From an uncultured beta proteobacterium (lineage in GTDB: Bacteria; Pseudomonadota; Gammaproteobacteria; Burkholderiales; Burkholderiaceae_C): a stretch of 11,373 nt of DNA. The notes under the pieces were generated by a model. The model did no database searches, was not told where the DNA came from, and saw only the letters and a list, made by a program, of their open reading frames with translations. Position 1 is the first letter of the stretch; the number at the start of each line of letters is the position of its first letter. Positions 1-7,615 of this stretch are shown one piece after another. The stretch is taken from the NCBI GenBank assembly GCA_903944555.1, contig CAJASG010000171.1, positions 1 through 11,373 on the forward strand, read 5' to 3'. Both the position numbers and the translations under genes were made by a program.

Positions 1-5
1 TAAAA

Positions 6-50
6 TTGACGTTAAGTATCCAGTTGGATACATTATATCCAACTGGATAC
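6..50 (+). promoter_or_regulatory. Promoter with twin palindromic operators
   Basis: A sigma70-like promoter can be read as TTGACG (6-11), a 17-nt spacer, then TACATT (29-34). Two 16-bp sites, GTATCCAGTTGGATAC (16-31) and ATATCCAACTGGATAC (35-50), cover the spacer, the -10 and the start region. Each is a palindrome with TATCC/GGATA arms, and the two are also inverted copies of each other (15 of 16 positions). This is the usual layout for a dimeric repressor binding twice over a promoter. The regulator is not in the window. GntR- or TetR-type is only a guess. Confidence 0.6.
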
Positions 51-76
51 ATCAACTCAATACATGGAGGTACCGA

Positions 77-973
77 ATGCAAGTGCGCCGACACCCTGAA
101 CCCGCAATGCGGCCATCTGCTAGCTGGCAACAGAATATAGGTGCAGGAGGGTGGACCGAACTGGACGCTTCGGATCCGGCAACGGCATGGCTGCGCAGGC
201 TCGGGGAACCCGATATTTCTGGACCCGGCTCAGGGCTGCCGTTCCAGCCGCTATCGTACCGGGACTGCATGCTCTATCGGCGGCACTGGATCGACTCTTC
301 CAGAGGTTATGCCCGCCGGTTTCTACCCGCCGCCTACCATATCAGCCGTGTTTATGAGTCAGTGCTGAGGTCGCCTTTCCCGGCCTTTCGCCCGCCTGCC
401 CTGTGGCATCGCCAGCCGATCTATTACTTTGGGAATCACCTGACTTTTGTCCCAAGCGGTACACCGGTCAGCAAGCCGGACTACACCCAGGCACTGGACT
501 TCGAACTGGAACTGGCCTGGGTGCTATCCAAGCCGCTGTTCAACGCGTCGCCCGAAGATGCCGAAGATGCCATTGGCGCCTTTCTGGTTCTCAACGATTT
601 TTCCGCACGGGACGTCCAACGTGTCGAGATGCAGACCGGCCTGGGACCTCAAAAGTCCAAGCATTTCTTGACATCTTTGTCTCGGACCATGACAACCTCT
701 GACGACATCTTGCCGCGTGTGCAGTCACTGACTGCGAGAGTCGAGATCAATGGTCAAACTGTTTGCAAGACGTCGACTGCCGGCATGAAGTTTAGTCCAG
801 GTCAGGTGCTCGCCCATCTTTCCAGGAGCGAGCACCTGTATCCAGGGGAGTTGATTGCGTCGGGCACATTGCCCGGAGGCTCCGGGATGGAGTTGGGCCG
901 CTGGATTCAGCCAGGGGATCACCTTCGGCTGTTGATTGATGGCGTCGGGGAAGTTGAGCACACCATCGTTTGA
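77..973 (+). CDS. Fumarylacetoacetate hydrolase family protein
   Basis: 298-aa soluble protein of the FAH superfamily, whose metal-dependent members split or isomerise acylpyruvate or oxo-acid intermediates, often in aromatic catabolism. Residues matching the known FAH active site are visible. D63 and H70 (Asp-x6-His) correspond to the metal ligand and catalytic His. E143 and E145 in FELE, and D174 in NDFSARD, complete the metal site. R178, Q181 and K195 match substrate-site positions, and SGT at 262-264 matches the conserved threonine loop. So the enzyme looks active, but its substrate cannot be told. The ATG at 77 follows GGAGG (66-70) with a 6-nt gap. The N-terminal 50 or so residues are unlike the family and could be a loose extension. 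No partner pathway gene is adjacent. The operator pair upstream suggests inducible expression. Confidence 0.88.
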   Translation: MQVRRHPEPAMRPSASWQQNIGAGGWTELDASDPATAWLRRLGEPDISGPGSGLPFQPLSYRDCMLYRRHWIDSSRGYARRFLPAAYHISRVYESVLRSPFPAFRPPALWHRQPIYYFGNHLTFVPSGTPVSKPDYTQALDFELELAWVLSKPLFNASPEDAEDAIGAFLVLNDFSARDVQRVEMQTGLGPQKSKHFLTSLSRTMTTSDDILPRVQSLTARVEINGQTVCKTSTAGMKFSPGQVLAHLSRSEHLYPGELIASGTLPGGSGMELGRWIQPGDHLRLLIDGVGEVEHTIV

Positions 974-1626
974 CATCGCCCGCCATTTTTGACGACGAAT
1001 GCACCCTAAAGACCAACGGGGCACCCCGAAAACCTTCACCAGTTTTACCCGCATCGTTTCTGGGGAGAGGGGACTTTTGTTTCACGGTTCGGTAGGTGGT
1101 AGACAAGAGGATGTGCGTGTCTAAAAATAGTAATTGACATTAAGGCCGCTGATTGTCGACGACGCTTGGTGTGAGCGATGACCCGCACCCGCGCGGGGCC
1201 GCATGATTGAAGCGCACGGACCAAAATTTGGCAGACGGCTTCAACACTACGACCACGCCGTTTTTTAGCCGTGGGTGTGACAGAAAGCAGTTACCAAAGT
1301 TTTGGCATTTGGCCAGCGTCACGCTCGCATCGAGCCGCATCGACTTCGCGACTGATCAGCTTTTGGGGTAACTGTGAGTGCCCACGTCAATCCGACCCAA
1401 GCTGCCGATTCTGAATGACCCTGCCATAAACCAATGCAATCGTTGCTCTTTACGGGGTGCCGCTACGTCACATGGGGTGCATCAACATGCCCAGCCGTGA
1501 CGGTCATATTGAGTATGCGCGAGGGCTGAAAAAGCGATGGTTCTCGGATGAGCGACGGTACGGAGCTTATATGGGAAGCCAAATCCCAAACTGGGTTTGT
1601 GGCCCACAATGACTTTGCCCGGATCT
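974..1626. other. Gene-free stretch, probably decayed DNA
   Basis: No convincing gene is seen. A weak hairpin, ACGGC (1235-1239) with GCCGT (1257-1261), is followed by six T and might end transcription of the upstream gene, but the stem is only 5 bp. A 46-codon ORF at 1472-1612 has no ribosome binding site and no recognisable product. The stretch separates the converging FAH-like and diguanylate cyclase genes. Confidence 0.5.
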
Positions 1627-2721
1627 TCATGTCACAGTTTGCAGCTTAGGAAGTTCATCGAAGGTTGACACCCGATTTCGTCCAAGACGCTTTGCCGCGT
1701 ACATCGCCTCGTCAGCCCGTTGCTGGATGGCGTGCATTTCCTCCACTGCATCCTCGCAAACCGCCACGCCAATACTGGCTGTAATGCGCAAATTTTCGTC
1801 ACCAACAGGTATAGATAGGGATTCGATTTCTCGGCGCAGTGACTCAGCCAGTTGGTGTGCACCTTCTAGGGCTGTATTTGGCATAAACACAGAAAACTCT
1901 TCCCCACCGATTCGGCCCAAGGAATCGCTCTTTCGCAGTGACTGATGCAGACAGCTTGCAACCGCTTTCAGCACTGCATCACCCGCGGAATGTCCGTGTG
2001 TGTCGTTGATAGCTTTGAAGTGGTCTAAGTCCAAAAAAAGTACGGAATAAGGATTGCCTGTGCGGGAGGCCATCTGGATATTTTGGTCACACGCAGCATA
2101 GTAGGCCCGTGCGTTGAGAACACCGGTCAACATATCGTGACTGGCCAATCTCTCGAGTTCATTGTTGTAGTCCCGCATTCGCATGAAATATGACATGGAC
2201 CGTGTTCCATACGCATGGAAAAAAACAGCCATATAGACCGTACTCACGATAAAGGTCGCTAACGCGTTACCGGAATAGGGTACCGGCATCACCGTGTTGC
2301 TAATCACAAGCCACGCGACAGTCACTCCCGTAATGAACCACCCGGCGCCTGATCCAAGTAGGATGAATACGCCTGGAATATTCACGAAGAACCACATCAA
2401 CCGCAGTTCATCGGTTGGCACCAACCACAGGGATGACGTGTACTCCATCAAACAAACAATCTCATAGACCCAGGCCACTTTATTGAAAAGATGCTTTCGC
2501 CCGCGCAACACGACCCACAGGCCCAGTGCGGAGAGCGTAAACATCTGCATGGAGACCAAATGTGGGGTCTGGATGCGATTGATTTCTGAGTACTCTCCGG
2601 CGACAAAAATTGCGGTGAACAATGCCCCGGACAGCATCAAGGAGATCAGGAACTCATAGCGAAACTCGTCGAATTCTTCATGTTTTTGGAACGCCGCATT
2701 TCCAAAAATCCATCGATACAT
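1627..2721 (-). CDS. Membrane-bound diguanylate cyclase (GGDEF domain)
   Basis: Predicted to make the second messenger cyclic di-GMP from two GTP at the inner membrane. With the ATG at 2721 it has 364 aa. About six hydrophobic segments lie between residues 21 and 170, forming an unrecognised N-terminal sensor module. A short helical linker leads to the GGDEF domain at about 190-355. Visible motifs are HDMLTG (start of domain), LDLDHFK with metal-binding D231, the active-site GGEEF at 272-276, and the inhibitory RKSD (RxxD) at 263-266, exactly five residues before it. Both catalytic and feedback-inhibition sites are therefore intact. The start is uncertain: an in-frame TTG at 2793 has the better AGAGGTG ribosome site (7-nt gap) and would add 24 residues of low-complexity sequence, whereas the ATG has only GAGAG. 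No phosphodiesterase or EAL domain is nearby. Confidence 0.92.
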   Translation of the reverse strand: MYRWIFGNAAFQKHEEFDEFRYEFLISLMLSGALFTAIFVAGEYSEINRIQTPHLVSMQMFTLSALGLWVVLRGRKHLFNKVAWVYEIVCLMEYTSSLWLVPTDELRLMWFFVNIPGVFILLGSGAGWFITGVTVAWLVISNTVMPVPYSGNALATFIVSTVYMAVFFHAYGTRSMSYFMRMRDYNNELERLASHDMLTGVLNARAYYAACDQNIQMASRTGNPYSVLFLDLDHFKAINDTHGHSAGDAVLKAVASCLHQSLRKSDSLGRIGGEEFSVFMPNTALEGAHQLAESLRREIESLSIPVGDENLRITASIGVAVCEDAVEEMHAIQQRADEAMYAAKRLGRNRVSTFDELPKLQTVT

Positions 2722-3444
2722 ATTCTCTCTCGTCACATTTAGGCCCTCGTGTTGGAAGGATAGGATCGTAGGCGAGGGGCATTCCCATGACAAGGTCTTT
2801 CACCTCTAAATTCGGTTGTTCAAAGAATAGAAAATGGAGTGGACTGCATCCGAGTTCCAGGGAATCATTCAACTCAATATTCTTCAAAACTGGAGCGCCT
2901 ACGGGCTCAGTTGACCTCGGTGAATGCACAGGTGTACTCGACAGTAATTTCACCGTGTTGCAGAATTTGGACACGATTTCGCTCAAATGACCAGCGATCG
3001 TCCAGAACCCCATAACTCATCCGAATTAATCTGGCGTTGTCCACAAAATCGGCAATTGCGCGGTGAACCCTTGTTGACCCCGATATTGGGGATGCGGCGC
3101 TCCGTCAATGATCGGACTTCGATGCGATTTTTTACGGTTACCGTCTTATGTGCGGTGCGTGGCGGATAGTCACCATGCACAGAAGACCATTCGACAATCC
3201 GTTCCGATGGTGATGCAAGGAAGCACAGGGGACGGCACTGAGATGTCCTGTTCACACTAATTTGTGTGTGTCATTGGCCCTGCTCTATCAGCCAGTTTGA
3301 TTACCCATTGACGTGGAGTCCATCAACAGTTGAGTGGCGGCACTAAGCATTAACGCTTTTCAGTGTGGCGCCAAATATTATTTCTTGCGACAATAAGCCA
3401 CTGCTTGAATCGCTTAGGCAGTTATCAACAGAAGGAATACAAAA
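2722..3444. other. Gene-free stretch between cyclase and histone-like gene
   Basis: It must hold the promoter of the minus-strand cyclase (with a possible 24-codon extension up to 2793) and that of the plus-strand histone-like gene, but no clear sigma70 pair stands out for either. Open frames at 2678-3013 (minus), 2983-3255 (minus, GTG start) and 2987-3169 (plus) match nothing I recognise and lack ribosome sites, so I leave them uncalled. They could be remains of old genes. Confidence 0.45.
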
Positions 3445-3822
3445 ATGGCAACTGCAAAAAAAGTGGCGCCCAAGGCAGCTACAGCATCGAAAAAAGTGAC
3501 GACACCAGCGAAGACTGCAAAGCCCGCAGCCAAGGCAGCGAAGCCTACGGCCAAGGCTCCAGCCAAGAAAGCAGCAGTATCAAAAACTGCAAAGGCTTTG
3601 GCAAAGATCAGCGCAAGCATTGCCAAACTGACCGAACGCAAAGACAAGATCAATGCAGAAATCACAGCGCTTCGTGATCAGCGCGCTGCATTGAAAGTCA
3701 CTGCTGCTCCTGTCGCCGCTAAAAAAGCGGTCGTGGCGAAAGCCGCTCCCAAGGCCGCCCCGAAGGTTGCCGCTAAAACTGTCGCGGCTAAGAAAACCAC
3801 CAAGCCCGCGGCCAAGAAGTAA
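3445..3822 (+). CDS. Histone H1-like Lys/Ala-rich DNA-binding protein (copy 1)
   Basis: 125-aa very basic protein built almost entirely of Lys, Ala, Pro and Thr, like the bacterial H1-type nucleoid proteins of betaproteobacteria and chlamydiae, which bind DNA non-specifically and compact it. Three parts are visible. Residues 1-50 are a KKxA/PAK-rich tail. Residues about 50-90 form a mixed-charge helix containing ASIAKLTERK and ALRDQRAALK. The C-terminal tail is rich in AAKK and APKAA. The central helix could pair as a coiled coil. The start at 3445 follows AAGGAA with a short gap. A second copy at 9872 has the same layout, the same first seven residues and a near-identical central helix. A strong terminator follows, so it is transcribed alone. 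AlgP-type regulators have similar composition. Confidence 0.85.
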   Translation: MATAKKVAPKAATASKKVTTPAKTAKPAAKAAKPTAKAPAKKAAVSKTAKALAKISASIAKLTERKDKINAEITALRDQRAALKVTAAPVAAKKAVVAKAAPKAAPKVAAKTVAAKKTTKPAAKK

Positions 3823-3845
3823 TTCGTCAAACGAATGTATCGATC

Positions 3846-3874
3846 AAGAGGACCCCGCGGGGTCCTCTTTTTTT
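3846..3874 (+). terminator. Rho-independent terminator of histone-like gene 1
   Basis: A perfect 24-nt palindrome (3846-3869, core GGACCCCGCGGGGTCC) is followed by a T run to 3874. It begins 24 nt after the stop codon of the histone H1-like gene. Confidence 0.92.
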
Positions 3875-4369
3875 GCCCACATGCGACAACCCATCTACGA
3901 TTTCTGGCGTCCGTTGGCCGGTTGAAATGGTTTGCTTCTGCGCATCCATCCACCTGTTTGGAAAATTCAGTCGTTAACCTGACTAATTTCCGAAATTCGT
4001 TAACCAGATGCCGCGACTGGGAGTAAAAACATCTACCAAACAGGCATTTTTTGAAAATCGGCTCATGAAAACATTCAAATATTGAACATATCCAAAGAGC
4101 TCCTTTTCAGGCCCTCTTAAATTATCCATACCGACCCCTTACCCATCGTAAAACAATGCATCCTGGGCGGTTTTGAGAGGTCGGTAAATGGACAAGAGAA
4201 CAAGAAAATCAGCATCACAGCAACGGCTCTTCGATGTGGGCATTCCGGTCGACCAGTAAGATTCGTGTGAAGACAGCCCACTTCGTTTTTGTTGTAAGAA
4301 TTTGCGGCGTGTTCGCAAGATGGTTTTGGTATGGTTCACGGCCCTGTCCGCTGTCAATTCCGGAGCCAC
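3875..4369. other. Gene-free stretch with possible mobile-element debris
   Basis: No full gene is seen. A 23-codon ORF at 4188-4259 (starts MDKRTRKSAS, ends IPVDQ) has a fair ribosome site, GAGAGG with a 7-nt gap. It reads like the start of a truncated protein, but I cannot name it. A 17-aa frame beginning at 4321 ends in a TGA that overlaps the ATG at 4370 (ATGA). This is the kind of junction found between genes of a former operon, so the stretch may be the worn left side of the transposon fragment that follows. Confidence 0.4.
3971..4008. repeat. Two direct 12-bp repeats flanking a palindrome
   Basis: TCGTTAACCTGA (3971-3982) and TCGTTAACCAGA (3997-4008) are direct repeats differing at one base, 26 bp apart. 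Between them lies the perfect palindrome AATTTCCGAAATT (3985-3997). Each repeat holds the palindromic GTTAAC. The layout resembles a protein-binding or recombination site, but it is about 100 bp past a terminator with no nearby start codon, so the role is unknown. Confidence 0.5.
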
Positions 4370-4609
4370 ATGACCCCCATCCCTGCAAGCGTAATTTATC
4401 CAGCGCTGCGTGATCCGCTGACGCCAGGCGACTTACAGCAACTCTTCAGCCCGAGCTTTGATGAACGCCGGTGGGCGACTACAGTCGTGCGAGCTGCCGA
4501 GTCACAGGTGGCCAGTATTCAACTGGCGCGAACAGTGAAGGTACTGATCGTTGACGAGATCCACCATCTGATTGCAGGCAGTGCGCAAGATCGGATGTCG
4601 CGCTTTTTG
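4370..4609 (+). pseudogene. Chimeric transposon remnant: Tn3 TnpA N-terminus joined to TniB-like fragment
   Basis: One open frame joins two unrelated transposon pieces. Residues 1-52 (4370-4525) fit the DUF4158 N-terminus of Tn3-family transposases: a YP motif near residue 10, then LFSPSFDERRWA and a VR...QVA..QL segment, where the family reads YTPT.EE..WA...VR....QLA..VLLK. Residues 53-80 (4526-4609) instead read VKVLIVDEIHHLIAGSA, the Walker B region of TniB/TnsC-type AAA ATPases that load Tn5053/Tn7-like transposases. Everything else of both proteins is missing: TnpA is normally about 1000 aa and TniB about 300. The open frame runs on to 4708, but only as antisense to the neighbouring ATPase gene. 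The remnant ends one base from that gene's stop codon, suggesting a deletion or insertion boundary there. Confidence 0.6.
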
Positions 4610-4610
4610 T

Positions 4611-5855
4611 CTATCTACTGCCCCACAGAGTCGACAAAGGTGCTGCCCAGATACCATTACCTAGCGGCATTGTCTCGGTGCCGTCATACAACAGCACACC
4701 CATTTTGAACTGCGCCCCAGCGAGGCTAGCCAGTTTTTTCAAACCCCGCAGGTCGCTCTCCTTGACGGTTGCGGCTGCTTTCACTTCAATGCAAACCAGA
4801 TTTCCAGCTGCGTTCTCGATCACGACATCGACCTCGAACTTATCCGCATCCCGGTAGTACATCAAGCGATAGTCGCCGTCTGCCGTGGTGGTGTGCTTGA
4901 GCAACTCACTAAACACAAAGGTCTCCAGCACATTGCCAAACCGCGTGCGATCCTGCTGTACTTCCTCAGTTGTCAAATCAAGTAGCGTTGACAGTAGGCC
5001 GGAATCGAGGAACTGGAGCTTCGGTGTCTTGACCACGCGGCTGAGCCTATTTCGCGCCCAGACATCGATGCGTTTGAGCAGATACATCTGCTCGAAGACC
5101 CCGATATAGCGAGCGACTGTCTTGCCATCCAGACCCACCTGACCACCAAGCTGAGTGTAGTTACACATCTGGCCAGCCGTCTGCGCCAAAGCACGAAGAA
5201 ATCTTGGCAACTGGTCGAGCTTCTCAATTCCTGCCACGTCGCGGACATCCCGCTGGATGATGGCATCGATGTACTGCCGTGCCCAGGTCACACGGCGCTT
5301 AGAAGAGGCTCTCGAAATGGCTTCCGGATACCCGCCGCGCAGCACCAGTTCGACCAGATCACCACCTACGGCGGGTTGATCTGCTTTGAGAATCTGACCA
5401 GCGAAGGCACTGTCGATCCAGTTGGCGGTGCGCGATTCGAGTTCGCTCTGGGACAAGGGCAACAGGGACAACGTCTCCATCCGACCAGCTAACGAGTCGG
5501 CCACGGTAGGCAGGGCCATCAGATTGGCAGAACCGGTCAAAAGGAAGCGGCCGGGACGCCGATCTTCATCCACGCTTTTTTTAATGGCCAACAACAGCTG
5601 GGGCGCACGCTGGATTTCATCGATCACTGCGCGATCCAGACCGCGAATCATCCCGACTGGGTCTTCCCGCGCTGACAACAGAGTCAGTTCATCGTCCATG
5701 GTCAGGTAGCGCAGTCCCTGCTGCTGCGCGACCTGCCTTACCAGGGTTGTCTTGCCCGCTTGGCGTGGGCCTGCAAGCAATACGACCGGCGTGTCCAGTA
5801 ACGCTTCAGCGAGGCGAGGCTCTATCAGGCGCGAATAAAGAGGTGTCGTGCTCAT
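4611..5855 (-). CDS. AAA family ATPase with DUF4143 domain
   Basis: 414-aa, apparently full-length member of the common AAA_14/DUF4143 ATPases. Their role is poorly known; they are frequent in accessory DNA and sometimes proposed to act as toxin-like or DNA-handling proteins. Visible features are the Walker A GPRQAGKTT (29-37), the Walker B AVIDEIQ (76-82, D79/E80), the sensor-like LLTGSAN (105-111), and AGRMETLSLLPLSQSE (123-138). YIDAIIQRDVRDV near 195-207 marks the start of the DUF4143 part, and FLDSGLL lies at 283-289. A C-terminal FEVDVVIE...CIEVKA (340-360) has the D/ExK spacing of a restriction-endonuclease-like fold. No ribosome site precedes the ATG, but a promoter sits so close that the mRNA may be leaderless. 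It is a single gene, converging on the transposon remnant. Confidence 0.9.
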   Translation of the reverse strand: MSTTPLYSRLIEPRLAEALLDTPVVLLAGPRQAGKTTLVRQVAQQQGLRYLTMDDELTLLSAREDPVGMIRGLDRAVIDEIQRAPQLLLAIKKSVDEDRRPGRFLLTGSANLMALPTVADSLAGRMETLSLLPLSQSELESRTANWIDSAFAGQILKADQPAVGGDLVELVLRGGYPEAISRASSKRRVTWARQYIDAIIQRDVRDVAGIEKLDQLPRFLRALAQTAGQMCNYTQLGGQVGLDGKTVARYIGVFEQMYLLKRIDVWARNRLSRVVKTPKLQFLDSGLLSTLLDLTTEEVQQDRTRFGNVLETFVFSELLKHTTTADGDYRLMYYRDADKFEVDVVIENAAGNLVCIEVKAAATVKESDLRGLKKLASLAGAQFKMGVLLYDGTETMPLGNGIWAAPLSTLWGSR

Positions 5856-5861
5856 GCGGCC

Positions 5862-5890
5862 ATGATATGGCGAATGCCGTAAACAATCAA
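5862..5890 (-). promoter_or_regulatory. Promoter of DUF4143 ATPase, placed for a leaderless transcript
   Basis: On the minus strand TTGATT (5885-5890), a 17-nt spacer and TATCAT (5862-5867) form a good sigma70 pair. Only 6 nt separate the -10 box from the ATG at 5855-5853, so transcription should begin at or very near the start codon. The absence of a Shine-Dalgarno sequence fits. Confidence 0.55.
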
Positions 5891-5899
5891 CGTAAATGT

Positions 5900-5923
5900 C
5901 GGAATATGTAGACGTATATTCCG
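5900..5923. promoter_or_regulatory. Inverted-repeat operator candidate upstream of ATPase
   Basis: CGGAATAT (5900-5907) and ATATTCCG (5916-5923) are perfect 8-bp arms around an 8-bp centre. The site lies about 10 bp upstream of the -35 box of the ATPase promoter, a usual position for an activator or an upstream repressor. The cognate regulator is unknown. Confidence 0.5.
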
Positions 5924-5975
5924 GAACCCATCCTCATTAATCCCGGAGTCTAAAGCGTTTCGAAGCCCCAGAGGA

Positions 5976-6124
5976 TGTTGCCGCCAGCGCCCAATTGACC
6001 ACCCCTGCTAGTTTTGGCTGGCTAGGGTAGTGGTCCAGCAGCCCTCATGCATACTCAGCATTCGGAGTTCAAGGGTGGCCACCGATCTTCGGCACACCTG
6101 GTCAATTTGGCGCTGGCGGCAACA
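5976..6124. mobile_element. 149-bp miniature element made of IS21-like ends
   Basis: The element starts TGTTGCCGCC and ends GGCGGCAACA. Its 27-bp terminal inverted repeats (5976-6002 and 6098-6124) differ at two positions. TG...CA termini and internal GGGTGGCC / TTGACCACC motifs (near 5996-6005 and 6074-6080) are typical of the non-coding ends of IS21-family elements. There is no room for istA or istB. It is either a non-autonomous miniature derivative or an IS21 element that lost its middle. No clear target duplication is visible. A further CGAAGCC (5961-5967) outside the left end is matched by GGCTTCG outside the right end. No gene is seen in the flanks up to 6285. Confidence 0.6.
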
Positions 6125-6285
6125 ATCAGGCTTCGGCGGAAATCAAGCATGGCCCGGATTGTCGTTTATGCCCATAGCAACAGAACCCTCCCGCTTCGGG
6201 TACGCACCCACAACTGGCGATCATTCATCAAATCCTCCATTGATTCGGAGTTGCATAAACCAAGCCGTGCTGTATTTTGAATGTC

Positions 6286-7455
6286 ATGAGTACTTCAAAA
6301 AAACCATTGCGCCCATTCACACAAAACCCGCCCCCCACAAACCCGGTACCGGACTCGGACACCCCTGAGTTGCTCCGGTATGCCCACAATGCACAAGGGC
6401 TACTGTGCAAACGCGACCCACAGACCTTGTGCCGCTTCATTCTGGAGTCTGTCGACGAGACGCAGCAAAGCCGCCGTCAGACAGAATTGTTGGAGCACAG
6501 CACCACCAATATGGTCACATGGTCCCATAGCGCGTCCAACGACTACGCAACCCATTTCCCTCGGGTCGTGCAGATGGGCCTGTTTTCCTGGCCGCTGACT
6601 GTGTGCATGCAGGAGCCCGTGCACATCAAAAATTGGTTCACGTTTGACGACCAGGGATCCTTGCCTCTTAAGGCCGAATTGGCCCGCACTTGGGCCAAGG
6701 CCTTGGGAGTACCGCATGGCGATGTGCTGATCCACGGCGCCATCAACACCCATCTGGTGGCGGGAGTATCACCGCTGACTTGGCAAAGTTTCATGCGGAA
6801 GTCCTACCAGCGCATGAATGCAGCCGGCGCTTCACAAGTTGAGCCAGCCCTTGCTTTCCAAGAAAATTCAGACCACACGCCCGCACCGCATGACGACCCT
6901 TGGAATTTGCTGGTGTCACCCGAAACACCACAGATGGCGCTCGTGGGTCCCAATCAGCCGGTGGCATTTCTCCTGACCGCCTTTGTCTTGTGGGATTATC
7001 AAAAGCCACCGCCTGTCGCGCTGGATCCTGAGTGCGACTTTGCGCGTCGTATGCAATCCTTGCTGCAAGCCCGCTTCCTGCACAGCCGCGCCTGTGGCGG
7101 CACCTCGGTGGCGATGGAGGCAAGAATTCCAATCTATCCGGAACTGAGGCTTGGCCAACCGCAGCGCATGCACCACGCAATGACGCAAAGTCAATGGATG
7201 CAGCTGGCCTGGATGGCGGAGCGGGCCCGCAAGACCGATTGCAGCTTTAGCCTGGTACACCGCCAAACCGGCAGCATTGTGGGATGGAGCGCGCAACTGA
7301 CCAACGATGAGCAAGAAGAATGCGCCAGTGTGGACTACTGCTATGACGGATTTTGGCGACCGATTGAACATGTTCGGTGTATTGAACAACACGTGGGACT
7401 AGCACAGGGGACAGGGCAGATGCGAGGCGCCATCCTTGACGATGGCGCGGCATGA
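6286..7455 (+). CDS. Hypothetical protein, first gene of unknown cluster
   Basis: 389-aa protein that I do not recognise. It begins with a Pro-rich stretch (about 8-30), appears mainly soluble, and has one hydrophobic segment near 220-240 (PVAFLLTAFVLW). Several cysteines lie in the C-terminal half, including a pair in ECASVDYCYDGF, which could bind metal or form a disulfide. No Walker, HTH or nuclease motif is evident. The start is unsure: the ATG at 6286 and the in-frame TTG at 6277 both lack a ribosome site. TTGCAT (6251-6256), 16 nt, TATTTT (6273-6278) could be a promoter giving a leaderless transcript. Its 3' end overlaps the next ORF by 14 nt and a third follows with an ATGA overlap, pointing to an operon. 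Coding potential is supported by length and by the lack of stops over 1.1 kb. Confidence 0.75.
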   Translation: MSTSKKPLRPFTQNPPPTNPVPDSDTPELLRYAHNAQGLLCKRDPQTLCRFILESVDETQQSRRQTELLEHSTTNMVTWSHSASNDYATHFPRVVQMGLFSWPLTVCMQEPVHIKNWFTFDDQGSLPLKAELARTWAKALGVPHGDVLIHGAINTHLVAGVSPLTWQSFMRKSYQRMNAAGASQVEPALAFQENSDHTPAPHDDPWNLLVSPETPQMALVGPNQPVAFLLTAFVLWDYQKPPPVALDPECDFARRMQSLLQARFLHSRACGGTSVAMEARIPIYPELRLGQPQRMHHAMTQSQWMQLAWMAERARKTDCSFSLVHRQTGSIVGWSAQLTNDEQEECASVDYCYDGFWRPIEHVRCIEQHVGLAQGTGQMRGAILDDGAA

Positions 7456-7615
7456 TGACCAATACGCCGAACAAGTCGAGCTGAACCCACTGCTGGCAAT
7501 AGCGGTAATCGCGCCCGCCCGGTCCACCAAAACACCGGTGCTATCGGCATGGTGCTCTTTCCGTCCTGATTCGCCTAACTCCCAATTTGACAGCTCTTGG
7601 AACGCACCAGCATGA
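7442..7615 (+). CDS. Small hypothetical ORF, 57 aa, overlapping both neighbours
   Basis: It starts inside the end of the 389-aa gene (14-nt overlap) and its TGA overlaps the ATG of the next gene (ATGA, 7612-7615). The N-terminal part is acidic (MARHDDQYAEQVE), followed by a short hydrophobic run (LLAIAVIAPA) and a polar tail rich in Ser, Pro and Asn. There is no family match and no good ribosome site, so translation would depend on coupling to the upstream gene. It is supported mainly by the exact overlaps at both ends. It could be chance open frame filling a 156-bp gap. Confidence 0.4.
   Translation: MARHDDQYAEQVELNPLLAIAVIAPARSTKTPVLSAWCSFRPDSPNSQFDSSWNAPA

Noticed and set aside
4..1144. 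AATTGACGTTAAG (4-16) and AATTGACATTAAG (1132-1144) as flanking direct repeats of the FAH gene
   Set aside because: A 13-bp match with one mismatch is expected by chance many times in a window of this size, and the first copy is part of a promoter.
1472..1612. 46-codon plus-strand ORF
   Set aside because: No ribosome site, no recognisable motif, and placed in a gene-free stretch.
2678..3013. 111-codon minus-strand frame overlapping the cyclase start
   Set aside because: It overlaps the N-terminus of a well-supported gene in another frame and has no ribosome site or known motif. It could hold traces of an old gene, but this cannot be shown.
6030..6368. Plus-strand frames starting inside the IS21-like miniature element
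   Set aside because: Both begin within the non-coding element and run into the start of the 389-aa gene in another frame; only the last ten codons of one are of interest, as the tail similarity.
6791..7392. Minus-strand frames of 129 and 158 codons opposite the 389-aa gene
   Set aside because: Basic, low-complexity translations without ribosome sites; the plus-strand frame is longer and fits the chain of overlapping genes.
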